A stretch of 64,000 bases of DNA from the NCBI RefSeq assembly GCF_029227915.1, contig NC_079877.1:3038001-3102000 (forward strand). Reading direction: 5' to 3'. The DNA comes from Hydractinia symbiolongicarpus (Eukaryota > Cnidaria > Hydrozoa > Anthoathecata > Hydractiniidae). Positions 51,459-63,860 of the stretch are shown here, in pieces. The notes beneath the pieces are model-generated. The model was not told where the DNA came from. It was given only the letters and a program-made list of their open reading frames with translations, and made no database searches. A program made the position numbers and the translations under genes. Every line of letters starts with the position of its first letter. Within the stretch, counting starts at the first letter, position 1.

Positions 51459-54400
51459 GACATGATTGCTGGAATTCAGCGATTATGTTAGGCTCTGTGG
51501 TAGCGCTTTATTTAAAAATTTAGATAAAAATGTCTTTTTTTTACTGTGGGACCAATCCTGGCCGTTATCGCGCGCTGAAGAAATAGAGACAGTTTCAAAA
51601 ACTACATTTCAATAAATTTCTAACGGTATCAGTCCGTTTGAGTCACAACGGTTGCGTCACATATTCGTCCCCACATGTATTTAGGAATATTTTTCTGATA
51701 TTACTAGGTTGTATTGCTTGTAACAGTAAAACGATTGACTGTGGGACTTAATTGAGCTAACTTTGGACTGTGACCTGATAAATGTGATAAATGGGGCAAT
51801 TGGGCCCCAAAAAATAACATTCTTCTTAATTTTACATGTTTGCTGGAATTCAGCGATTATGTTAGGCTCTGTGGTAGCGCTTTATTTAAAAATTTAGATA
51901 AATAAGTCATTCTTTACTCTGGGACGAATCCTAGCCGTTATCGCCAGCTGAAGAAATAGCGACAGTTTCAAAAAATACAATTCATTGACTTTCTAACGGT
52001 ATCACTCTGTTTGAGTTACAACGGTTGCGTCACATATTCGTCCCCAAATGTATTTAGGGGTGTTTTTCTGATATCACTAGGTTGTATCACTTTTAACAGT
52101 GAAACGATTGACTTTGGCACTTAAATGAACTGATTTTAGACTGTGACCTTATAAATGTGATAAATGAGCCAAGTGGACTCCCACAAATAACATTCCTCTT
52201 AATTTTACATGTTTGCTGGAATTCAACGATTACAATGGGCGCTGTGGTAGCGCTTCATTAAAAAATTTAGATAAATAAGTCATATTTACTGTAGGACCAA
52301 TCCTGGCCGTTAGCAGACGCTGAATAAACAGGAACAGTTTCAAAAACTACATTTCAAGGAATTTCTAACGGTGTCAGTCCGATTTAGTCACAATGGTTAC
52401 GTCACATATTCGTCCCCACATGAATTTAGGGATATTTTTCTGATATTACTAGGTTGTATTGCTTGTAACAGTAAAACGACGATTGACTGTGGGACTTAAT
52501 TGAACTAACTTTGGACTGTGACCTGATAAATGTAATAAAGGAGGCAATTGGACCCCAAGAAATAACATTCTTCTTAATTTTACATGATTGCTGAAATTCA
52601 GCGATAACATTAGGCTCTGTGGTAGCGCTTTATTTAAAAATTTAGATAAAAAAGTCTTCTTTTTACTGTGGGACCAATCCTGGCCGATATCGCGCGCTGA
52701 AGAAATAGCGACAGTTTCAAAAACTACAATTCATGGACTTTCTAACGGTATCAGACCGTTTGAGTTACAACGGTTGCGTGACATATTCATCCCCACATGA
52801 ATTTAGGGATATTTTTCTGATATTACTAGGTTGTATTGCTTGTAACAGTGAAACGATTGCCTGTGGGACTTAATTGAACTGATTTTGGACTGTGACCTTA
52901 TAAATGGAATAAATGAGCCAATTGGTCTCCAAGGAATAACATTCTTCTTAATTTTACATGATTGCTGAAATTCAGCGATAACATTAGGCTCTGTGGTAGC
53001 GCTTTATTTAAAAATTTAGATAAAAAAGTCTTCTTTTTACTGTGGGACCAATCCTGGCCGATATCGTGCGCTGAAGAAATAGAGACAGTTTCAAAAACTA
53101 CATTTCAATAAATGTCTAACGGTATCAGTCCATTTGAGTCACAACGGTTGCTTCACATATTCGTCCCCACATGTTTTTAGGGATATTTTTCCGATATTAC
53201 TAGGTTGTATTGCTTGTAACAGTGAAACGATTGACTGTGGGAATTAATTGAACTAACTTTGGACTGTGACCTGATAAATGTGATAAATGAGGCAATTGGT
53301 CTCCAAGGAAAAACATTCTTCTTAATTTGACATGATTGCTGGAATTCAGCGATAACATTAGGCTCTGTGGTAGCGCTTTATTAAAAAATTTAGATAAAAA
53401 AGTCTTCTTTTTTTACTGTGGTACCAATCCGGGCCGTTAGCAGACGCTGAATAAACAGGAACAGTTCCAAAAACTACATTTCAAGGAATTTCTAACGGTG
53501 TCAGTCCGTTTTAGTCACAACAGTTACGTCACATATTTGTCCCCACATGAATTTAGGGATATTTTTCTGATATTACTAGGTTGTATTGCTTGTAACAGTA
53601 AAACGATTGACTGTGGGACTTAATTGAACTAACTTTGGACTGTGACCTGATAAATGTAATAAAGGAGGCAATTGGACCCCAAGAAATAACATTCTTCTTA
53701 ATTTGACATGATTGATGGAACTCAGCGACTGCATTGGAGCTGTGGTAGCGCTTTATTTAAAAATTTAGATAAATAAGTCATTCTTTATTCTGGGACGAAT
53801 CCTAGCCGTTATCGCCCGCTGAAGAAATAGCGACAGTTTCAAAAACTGCAATTTATGGACTTTCTAACGGTATCAAACCGTTTGAGTTACAACGGTTGCG
53901 TGACATATTCATCCCAACATGAATTTAGGGATATTTTTCTGATAATACTAGGTTGTATTGCTTGTAACAGTGAAACGACTGACTGTGGGACTTAATTGAG
54001 CTAACTTTGGACTGTGACCTGATAAATGTGATAAATGGGGCAATTGGGCCCCAAGAAATAACATTCTTCTTAATTTTACATATTTGCTGGAATTCAACGA
54101 TTATGTTAGGCTCTGTGGTAGCGCTTTATTCAAAAATTTAGATAAATAAGTCATTCTTTACTCTGGGACGAATCCTAGCCGTTATCGCCCGCTGAAGAAA
54201 TAGCGACAGTTTCAAAAAATACAATTCATTGACTTTCTAACGGTATCACTCTGTTTGAGTTACAACGGTTGCGTCACATATTCGTCCCCAAATGTATTTA
54301 GGGATGTTTTTCTGATATCACTAGGTTGTATCACTTTTAACAGTGAAACGATTGACTTTGGCACTTAAATGAACTGATTTTGGACTGTGATCTTATAAAT

Positions 54401-56320
54401 GTGATAAATGAGCCAAGTGGACTCCCACAAATAACATTCCTCTTAATTTTACATGTTTGCTGGAATTCAACGATTACAATGGGCGCTGTGGTAGCGCTTC
54501 ATTAAAAAATTTAGATAAATAAGTCATATTTACTGTAGGACCAATCCTGGCCGTTAACATGCGCTGAATAAGTAGGAACAGATTCAAAAACTACATTTCA
54601 TTGACTTTCTAGCGGTATCAATCCGTTTGAGTTACAACGGTTGCGTCACATATTCGTACCAACATGTATTTAGCGATATTTTATCGCTATTACTAGGTTG
54701 CATCGCTTTTAACAGTGAAACGATTGACTGTGGGACTTAATTGAACTGATTTTAGACTGTGACCTTATAAATGTGATAAATGAGCCAATTGGTCTCCAAG
54801 GAATAACATTCTTGTTAATTTGACATGATTGCTGGAATTCAGCGATAATATTAGGCTCTGTGGTAGCGCTTTATTTAAAAATTTAGATAAAAAAGTCTTT
54901 TTTTTACTGTGGGACCAATCCGGGCCGTTAGCAGACGCTGAATAAACAGGAACAGTTTCAAAAACTACATTTCAAGGAATTTCTAACGGTGTCAGTCCGA
55001 TTTAGTCACAACGGTTACGTCACATATTCGTCCCCACATGAATTTAGGGATATTTTTCTGATATTACTAGGTTGTATTGCTTGTAACAGTAAAACGACGA
55101 TTGACTGTGGGACTTAATTGAACTAACTTTGGACTGTGACCTGATAAATGTAATAAAGGAGGCAATTGGACCCCAAGAAATAACATTCTTCTTAATTTTA
55201 CATGATTGCTGAAATTCAGCGATAACATTAGGCTCTGTGGTAGCGCTTTATTTAAAAATTTAGATAAAAAAGTCTTCTTTTTACTGTGGGACCAATCCTG
55301 GCCGATATCGCGCGCTGAAGAAATAGCGACAGTTTCAAAAACTACAATTCATGGACTTTCTAACGGTATCAGACCGTTTGAGTAACAACGGTTGCGTGAC
55401 ATATTCATCCCCACATGAATTTAGGGATATTTTTCTGATATTACTAGGTTGTATTGCTTGTAACAGTGAAACGATTGCCTGTGGGACTTAATTGAACTGA
55501 TTTTGGACTGTGACCTTATAAATGGAATAAATGAGCCAATTGGTCTCCAAGGAATAACATTCTTCTTAATTTTACATGATTGCTGAAATTCAGCGATAAC
55601 ATTAGGCTCTGTGGTAGCGCTTTATTTAAAAATTTAGATAAAAAAGTCTTCTTTTTACTGTGGGACCAATCCTGGCCGATATCGCGCGCTGAAGAAATAG
55701 AGACAGTTTCAAAAACTACATTTCAATAAATGTCTAACGGTATCAGTCCATTTGAGTCACAACGGTTGCTTCACATATTCGTCCCCACATGTTTTTAGGG
55801 ATATTTTTCCGATATTACTAGGTTGTATTGCTTGTAACAGTGAAACGATTGCCTGTGGGACTTAATTGAACTGATTTTGGACTGTGACCTTATAAATGGA
55901 ATAAATGAGCCAATTGGTCTCCAAGGAATAACATTCTTCTTAATTTTACATGATTGCTGAAATTCAGCGATAACATTAGGCTCTGTGGTAGCGCTTTATT
56001 TAAAAATTTAGATAAAAAAGTCTTCTTTTTACTGTGGGACCAATCCTGGCCGATATCGCGCGCTGAAGAAATAGAGACAGTTTCAAAAACTACATTTCAA
56101 TAAATGTCTAACGGTATCAGTCCATTTGAGTCACAACGGTTGCTTCACATATTCGTCCCCACATGTTTTTAGGGATATTTTTCCGATATTACTAGGTTGT
56201 ATTGCTTGTAACAGTGAAACGATTGACTGTGGGAATTAATTGAACTAACTTTGGACTGTGACCTGATAAATGTGATAAATGAGGCAATTGGTCTCCAAGG
56301 AAAAACATTCTTCTTAATTT
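51459..56320 (+). repeat. G-H-I/C'-J-K-L-M-H-I-C'-J-K-K segment
   Basis: Starts are 51459, 51833, 52206, 52581, 52955, 53329, 53705, 54077, 54450, 54822, 55199, 55573 and 55947. The part 51459-54821 matches 46232-49594 at an offset of 5,227 bp. The K monomers 55573 and 55947 are adjacent 374-bp copies that agree closely, so this is another one-monomer duplication. Confidence 0.88.
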
Positions 56321-58186
56321 GACATGATTGCTGGAATTCAGCGATAACATTAGGCTCTGTGGTAGCGCTTTATTAAAAAATTTAGATAAAAAAGTCTTTT
56401 TTTTTACTGTGGGACCAATCCGGGCCGTTAGCAGACGCTGAATAAACAGGAACAGTTCCAAAAACTACATTTCAAGGAATTTCTAACGGTGTCAGTCCGT
56501 TTTAGTCACAACAGTTACGTCACATATTCGTCCCCACATGAATTTAGGGATATTTTTCTGATATTACTAGGTTGTATTGCTTGTAACAGTAAAACGATTG
56601 ACTGTGGGACTTAATTGAACTAACTTTGGACTGTGACCTGATAAATGTAATAAAGGAAGTAATTGGACCCCAAGAAATAACATTCTTCTTAATTTGACGT
56701 GATTGATGGAACTCAGCTACTGCATTGGAGCTGTGGTAGCGCTTTATTTAAAAATTTAGATAAATAAGTCATTCTTTATTCTGGGACGAATCCTAGCCGT
56801 TATCGCCCGCTGAAGAAATAGCGACAGTTTCAAAAACTACAATTTATGGACTTTCTAACGGTATCAGACCGTTTGAGTTACAACGGTTGCGTGACATATT
56901 CATCCCCACATGAATTTAGGGATATTTTTCTGATATTACTAGGTTGTATTGCTTGTAACAGTGAAACGATTGACTGCGGGACTTAATTTAACTGATTTTG
57001 GACTGTGACCTTATAAATGTGATAATTAAGCCAATTGGTCTCCAAGGAATAACATTCTTCTTAATTTTACATGATTGCTGAAATTTAGCGATAACATTAG
57101 GCTCTGTGGTAGCGCTTTATTTAAAAATTTAGATAAAAAAGTCTTCCTTTTACTGTGGGACCAATCCTTGCCGTTATCGCGCGCTGAAGAAATAGAGACA
57201 GTTTCAAAAACTACATTTCAATAAATTTCTAACGGTATTAGTCCGTTTGAGTCACAACGGTTGCTTCACATATTCGTCCCCACATGTTTTTAGGGATATT
57301 TTTCCGATATTACTAGGTTGTATTGCTTGTAACAGTGAAACGATTGACTGTGGGAATTAATTGAACTAACTTTGGACTGTGACCTGATAAATGTGATAAA
57401 TGAGGCAATTGGTCTCCAAGGAAAAACATTCTTCTTAATTTGACATGATTGCTGGAATTCAGCGATAACATTAGGCTCTGTGGTAGCGCTTTATTAAAAA
57501 ATTTAGATAAAAAAGTCTTTTTTTACTGTGGGACCCATCCTGTCCGTTATCGCGCGCTGAAGAAAAAGACACAGTTTCAAAAACTACATTTCAATGAATT
57601 TCTAACGCTATCAGTCGTTTTGAGTTACAACGGTTGCGTCACATATTCGTCCCCACATGTATTTAGGGATATTTATCTGATATCACTAGGTTGTATCGCT
57701 TTTAACAGTGAAACGATTGACTGTGGGACTTAATTGAACTAACTTTGGACTGTGACCTGATAAATGTAATAAATGAGGCAATTGGACCCCAAGAAATAAC
57801 ATCCTTTTTAATTTGACGTGATTGCCGGAACTCAGCGATTGCATTGGCGCTGTGGTAGCGCTTCATTTAAAAATTTAGATAAATAAGTCAATTTTTATTC
57901 TAGGACGAATCCTAGCCGTTATCGCACGCTGAAAAAATAGCGACAGTTTCAAAAACTACAATTCATTGACCTTCTAGCGGTATCAGTCCGTTTGAGTTAC
58001 AACGGTTGCGTCACATATTCGTTCCCACATGAATTTAGGGATATTTTTCTGATATTACTAAGTTGTATTGCTGGTACCAGTGAAACGATTGACTGTGGGA
58101 CTTAATTGAACTTCTTTTAAGCTGTGACCTTATAAATGTGATAAATGAGCCAATTGGTCTAATAGGAATAACATTCTTCTTAACTT
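56321..58186 (+). repeat. Transition segment L-M-J'-L/D-N
   Basis: Starts are 56321, 56696, 57068, 57442 and 57815. No unit is repeated here. Monomer 57815 (gacgtgattgccggaactc) resembles N at 373 and has many private changes (attctaggacg, ctgaaaaaatag, gaccttctagcgg, ctggtaccag). The segment lies between the J-K-L-M repeats and the Q-R and P-Q-R repeats, and is more diverged than either side. Confidence 0.8.
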
Positions 58187-59580
58187 TACATGATTTCTCT
58201 AATTCAGTGATAAAATTAGGCTCTGTGGTAGCGCTTCATTAAAAAATTTAGATAAATAAGTCATATTTACTGTGGGACCAATCCTGGCCGTTAACACGCG
58301 CTGAATAAGTAGGAACAGTTTCAAAAACTACATTTCATTGACTTTCTAGCGGTATCAATCCGTTTGAGTTACGACGGTTGCGTTACATATTCGTACCAAC
58401 ATGTATTTAGCGATATTTTATCGCTATTACTAGGTTGCATCGCTTTTAACAGTGAAACGATTGACTGTGGGACTTAATTGAACTAATTTTAGACTGTGAT
58501 ATTATAAATGTGATAAATGAGCGAATTGCTCTTCAAGGAATAACATTCTTCTCAATTTGACATGATTGCTGGAATTCAGCAATTATGTTAGGCTCTGTGG
58601 TAGCACTTTATTTAAAAATTTAGATAAAAAAGTCTTCTTTTTACTGTGGGACCGATCCTGGCCGTTATCGCGCGCTGAATAAGTAGGAGCAGTTTCAAAA
58701 ACTACATTTCATTGACTTTCTAGCGGTATCAATCCGTTTGAGTTACAACGGTTACTAGGTTGTATTGCTTGTAACAGTAAAACGATTGACTGTGGGAATT
58801 ATTTGAACTAACTTTGGACTGTGACATGATAAATGTGATAAATGAGCCAATTGGACTCCCACAAATAACATTCCTCTTAATTTGACACGATTGCTGGAAT
58901 TCAACGATTACAATGGGCGCTGTGGTTGCGCTTCATTAAAAAATTTAGATAAATACGTCATATTTACTGTGGAACCAATCCTGGCCGTTAACACGCGCTG
59001 AATAAGTAGGAACAGTTTCAAAAACTACATTTCATTGACTTTCTAGCGGTATCAATCCGTTTGAGTTACGACGGTTGCGTTACATATTCGTACCAACATG
59101 TATTTAGCGATATTTTATCGCTATTACTAGGTTGCATCGCTTTTAACAGTGAAACGATTGACTGTGGGACTTAATTGAACTAATTTTAGACTGTGATATT
59201 ATAAATGTGATAAATGAGCGAATTGGTCTTCAAGGAATAACATTCTTCTCAATTTGACATGATTGCTGGAATTCAGCAATTATGTTAGGCTCTGTGGTAG
59301 CACTTTATTTAAAAATTTAGATAAAAAAGTCTTCTTTTTACTGTGGGACCAATCCTGGCCGTTATCGCGCGCTGAATAAGTAGGAACAGTTTCAAAAACT
59401 AAATTTCATTGACTTTCTAGCGGTATCAATCCGTTTGAGTTACAACGGTTACTAGGTTGTATTGCTTGTAACAGTAAAACGATTGACTGTGGGACTTAAT
59501 TGAACTAACTTTGGACTGTGACCTGATAAATGTAATAAATGAGGCAATTGGACCCCAAGAAATAACATTCTTCTTACTTT
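58187..59580 (+). repeat. HOR: Q-R dimer, two copies (697 bp)
   Basis: Starts are 58187, 58559, 58884 and 59256, and the next monomer is at 59581. Both units are 697 bp: a 372-bp Q and a 325-bp R. The first Q has an odd head (taactttacatgatttctct, attcagtgataaaatt) that differs from all other Q copies. R is the truncated family described separately. The dimers lack the P monomer that is present in the units to the right. Confidence 0.88.
58559..58883 (+). repeat. R monomer: 49-bp deletion form (first of six)
   Basis: In R, acaacggtt is followed directly by actaggttgtattgc. The usual 49 bases between them (gcgtcacatattcg through ctgatatt) are missing, giving 325 bp. The junction has a two-base tt that occurs at both ends of the lost piece. 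R copies start at 58559, 59256, 60326, 61396, 62466 and 63536, with junctions at 58751, 59448, 60518, 61588, 62658 and 63728. The lost interval is the one that carries the dyad in other families. Confidence 0.92.
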
Positions 59581-62500
59581 GACGTGATTGCTGGAATTCA
59601 GCGATACCATTAGGCTCTGTGGTAGCGCTTCATTTAAAAATTTAGATAATTAAGTCATTCTTCACTCTCGGACGAATCCTAGCCGTTATCGCCCGCTGAA
59701 GAAATAGCGACAGTTTCGAAAACTACAATTCATTGACTTTCTAACGGTATCAGTCCGTTTGAGTTACAACGGTTGCGTCACATATTCGTCCCCAAATGTA
59801 TTTAGGGATGTTTTTCTGATATCACTAGGTTGTATCGCTTTTACCAGTAAAACGATTGACTGTGGCACTTAAATGAACTGATTTTGGACTGTGACCTTAT
59901 AAATGGGATAAATGAGCCAATTGGACTCCCACAAATAACATTCCTCTTAATTTGACACGATTGCTTGGATTCAACGATTACAATGGGCGCTGTGGTAGCG
60001 CTTCATTAAAAAATTTAGATAAATAAGTCATATTTACTGTGGGACCAATCCTGGCCGTTAACACGCGCTGAATAAGTAGGAACAGTTTCAAAAACTACAT
60101 TGCATTGACTTTCTAGCGGTATCAATCCGTTTGAGTTACGACGGTTGCGTTACATATTCGTACCAACATGTATTTAGCGATATTTTATCGCTATTAGTAG
60201 GTTGCATCGCTTTTAACAGTGAAACGATTGACTGTGGGACTTAATTGAACTAATTTTAGACTGTGATATTATAAATGTGATAAATGAGCGAATTGGTCTT
60301 CAAGGAATTACATTCTTCTCAATTTGACATGATTGCTGGAATTCAGCAATTATGTTAGGCTCTGTGGTAGCACTTTATTTAAAAATTTAGATAAAAAAGT
60401 CTTCTTTTTACTGTGGGACCAATCCTGGCCGTTATTGCGCGCTGAATAAGTAGGAACAGTTTCAAAAACTACATTTCATTGACTTTCTAGCGGTATCAAT
60501 CCGTTTGAGTTACAACGGTTACTAGGTTGTATTGCTTGTAACAGTAAAACGATTGACTGTGGGAATTAATTGAACTAACTTTGGACTGTGACCTGATAAA
60601 TGTAATAAATGAGGCAATTGGACCCCAAGAAATAACATTCTTCTTAATTTGACGTGATTGCTGGAATTCAGCGATACCATTAGGCTCTGTGAAAGCGCTT
60701 CATTTAAAAATTTAGATAAATAAGTCATTCTTCACTCTCGGACGAATCCTAGCCGTTATCGCCCGCTGAAGAAATAGCGACAGTTTCGAAAACTACAATT
60801 CATTGACTTTCTAACGGTATCAGTCCGTTTGAGTTACAACGGTTGCGTCACATATTCGTCCCCAAATGTATTTAGGGATGTTTTTCTGATATCACTAGGT
60901 TGTATCGCTTTTAACAGTAAAACGATTGACTCTGGCACTTAAATGAACTGATTTTGGACTGTGACCTTATAAATGTGATAAATGAGCCAATTGGACTCCC
61001 ACAAATAACATTCCTCTTAATTTGACACGATTGCTTGGATTCAACGATTGCAATTGGCGCTGTGGTAGCGCTTCATTAAAAAATTTAGATAAATAAGTCA
61101 TATTTACTGTGGGACCAATCCTGGCCGTTAACACGCGCTGAATAAGTAGGAACAGTTTCAAAAACTACATTTCATTGACTTTCTAGCGGTATCAATCCGT
61201 TTGAGTTACGACGGTTGCGTTACATATTCGTACCAACATGTATTTAGCGATATTTTATCGCTATTACTAGGTTGCATCGCTTTTAACAGTGAAACGATTG
61301 ACTGTGGGACTTAATTGAACTAATTTTAGACTGTGACCTTATAAATGTGATAAATGAGCGAATTGGTCTTCAAGGAATAACATTCTTCTCAATTTGACAT
61401 GATTGCTGGAATTCAGCAATTATGTTAGGCTATGTGTTAGCGCTTTATTTAAAAATTTAGATAAAAAAGTCTTCTTTTTACTGTGGGACCAATCCTGGCC
61501 GTTATCGCGCCCTGAATAAGTAGGAACAGTTTCAAAAACTACATTTCATTGACTTTCTAGCGGTATCAATCCGTTTGAGTTACATCGGTTACTAGGTTGT
61601 ATTGCCTGTAACAGTAAAACGATTGACTGTGGGACTTAATTGAACTAACTTTGGACTGTGACCTGATAAATGTAATAAATGAGGCAATTTGACCCCAAGA
61701 AATAACATTCTTCTTAATTTGACGTGATTGCTGGAATTCAGCGATACCATTAGGCTCTGTGGTAGCGCTTCATTTAAAAATCTAGATAAATATGTCATTC
61801 TTCACTCTCGGACGAATCCTAGCCGTTATTGCCCGCTGAAGAAATAGCGACAGTTTCGAAAACTACAATTCATTGACTTTCTAACGGTATCGGTCCTTTT
61901 GATTTACAACGGTTGCGTCACATATTCGTCCCCAAATGTATTTAGGGATGTTTTTCTGATATCACTAGGTTGTATCGGTTTTAACAGTAAAACGTTTGAC
62001 TCTGGCACTTAAATGAACTGATTTTGGACTGTGACCTTATAAATGTGATAAATGAGCCAATTGGACTCCCACAAATAACATTCCGCTTAATTTGACACGA
62101 TTGCTGGAATTCAACGATTACAATGGGCGCTGTGGTAGCGCTTCATTAAAAAATTTAGATAAATAAGTCATATTTACTTTGGGACCAATCCTGGCCGTTA
62201 ACACGCGCTGAATAAGTAGGAACAGTTTCAAAAACTACATTTCATTGACTTTCTAGCGCTATCAATCCGTTTGAGTTACGACGGTTGCGTTACATATTCG
62301 TACCAACATGTATTTAGCGATATTTTGTCGCTATTACTAGGTTGCATCGCTTTTAACAGTGAAACGAATGACTGTGGGACTTAATTGAACTAATTTTAGA
62401 CTGTGACCTTATAAATGTGATAAATGAGCGAATTGGTCTTCAAGGAATAACATTCTTCTCAATTTGACATGATTGCTGGAATTCAGCAATTATGTTAGGC

Positions 62501-63860
62501 TCTGTGGTAGCGCTTTATTTTAAAATTTAGATAAAAAAGTCTTCTTTTTACTGTCGGACCAATCCTGGCCGTTATCACGCGCTGAATAAGTAGGAACAGT
62601 TTCAAAAACTACATTTCATTGACTTTCTAGCGGTATCAATCCGTTTGAGTTACAACGGTTACTAGGTTGTATTGCTTGTAACAGTAAAACGATTGACTGT
62701 GGGACTTAATTGAAGTAACTTTGGACTGTGACCTGATAAATGTAATAAATGAGGCAATTTGACTCCAAGAAATAACATTCTTCTTAATTTGACGTGATTG
62801 CTGGAATTCAGCGATACCATTAGGCTCTGTGGTAGCGCTTCATTTAAAAATTTAGATAAATAAGTCATTCTTCACTCTCGGACGAATCCTAGCCGTTATC
62901 GCCCGCTGAAGAAATAGCGACAGTTTCAAAAACTACAATTCATTGACTTTCTAACGGTATCAGTCCGTTTGAGTTACAACGGTTGCGTCACATATTCGTC
63001 CCCAAATGTATTTAGGGATGTTTTTCTGATATCACTAGGTTGTATCGCTATTACCAGTAAAACGATTGACTGTGGCACTTAAATGAACTGATTTTGGACT
63101 GTGACCTTATAAATGTGATAAATGAGCCAATTGGACTCCCACAAATAACATTCCTCTTAATTTGACACGATTGCTTGGATTCAACGATTACAATGGGCGC
63201 TGTGGTAGCGCTTCATTAAAAAATTTAGATAAATCAGTCATATTTACTGTGGGACCAATCCTGGCCGTTAACACGCGCTGAATATGTAGGAACAGTTTCA
63301 AAAACTACATTTCATTGACTTTCTAGCGGTATCAATCCGTTTGAGTTACGACAGTTGCGTTACATATTCGTACCAACATGTATTTAGCGATATTTTATCG
63401 CTATTACTAGGTTGCATCGGTTTTAACAGTGAAACGATTGACTGTGGGACTTAATTGAACTAATTTTAGACTGTGACCTTATAAATGTGATAAATAAGCG
63501 AATTGGTCTTCAAGGAATAACATTCTTCTCAATTTGACATGATTGCTGGAATTCAGCAATTATGTTAGGCTATGTGTTAGCACTTTATTTAAAAATTTAG
63601 ATAATAAAGTCTTCTTTTTACTGTGGGACCAATCCTGGCTGTTATCGCGCGGTGAATAAGTAGGAACAGTTTCAAAAAATACATTTCATTGACTTTCTAG
63701 CGGTATCAATCCGTTTGAGTTACAACGGTTACTAGGTTGTATTGCCTGTAACAGTAAAACGATTGACTGTGGGACTTAATTGAACTAACTTTGGACTGTG
63801 ACCTGATAAATGTGATAAATGAGCCAATTGGTCTTCAAGGAATAACATTCTTCTCAATTT
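59581..63860 (+). repeat. HOR: P-Q-R trimer, four copies of exactly 1,070 bp
   Basis: Units start at 59581, 60651, 61721 and 62791 and end at 63860. Each is P (373 bp, gacgtgattgctgg, ttcactctcggacg), Q (372 bp, gacacgattgct, dyad present) and R (325 bp). Copies carry scattered private changes, such as gtggtagcg/gtgaaagcg, gactgtggc/gactctggc and ttaccagt/ttaacagt in P. They therefore look older than the 1,870-bp pentamers on the left. The last R switches to another tail near 63813 (tgtgataaatgagcc). Confidence 0.93.
62316..62332. repeat. Dyad variant with one substitution in Q
   Basis: This Q copy reads agcgatattttgtcgct. The single A-to-G change breaks the perfect DNA symmetry but would leave a U-G wobble pair in an RNA of the + strand sense. 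Other Q copies keep the perfect form. Confidence 0.6.
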
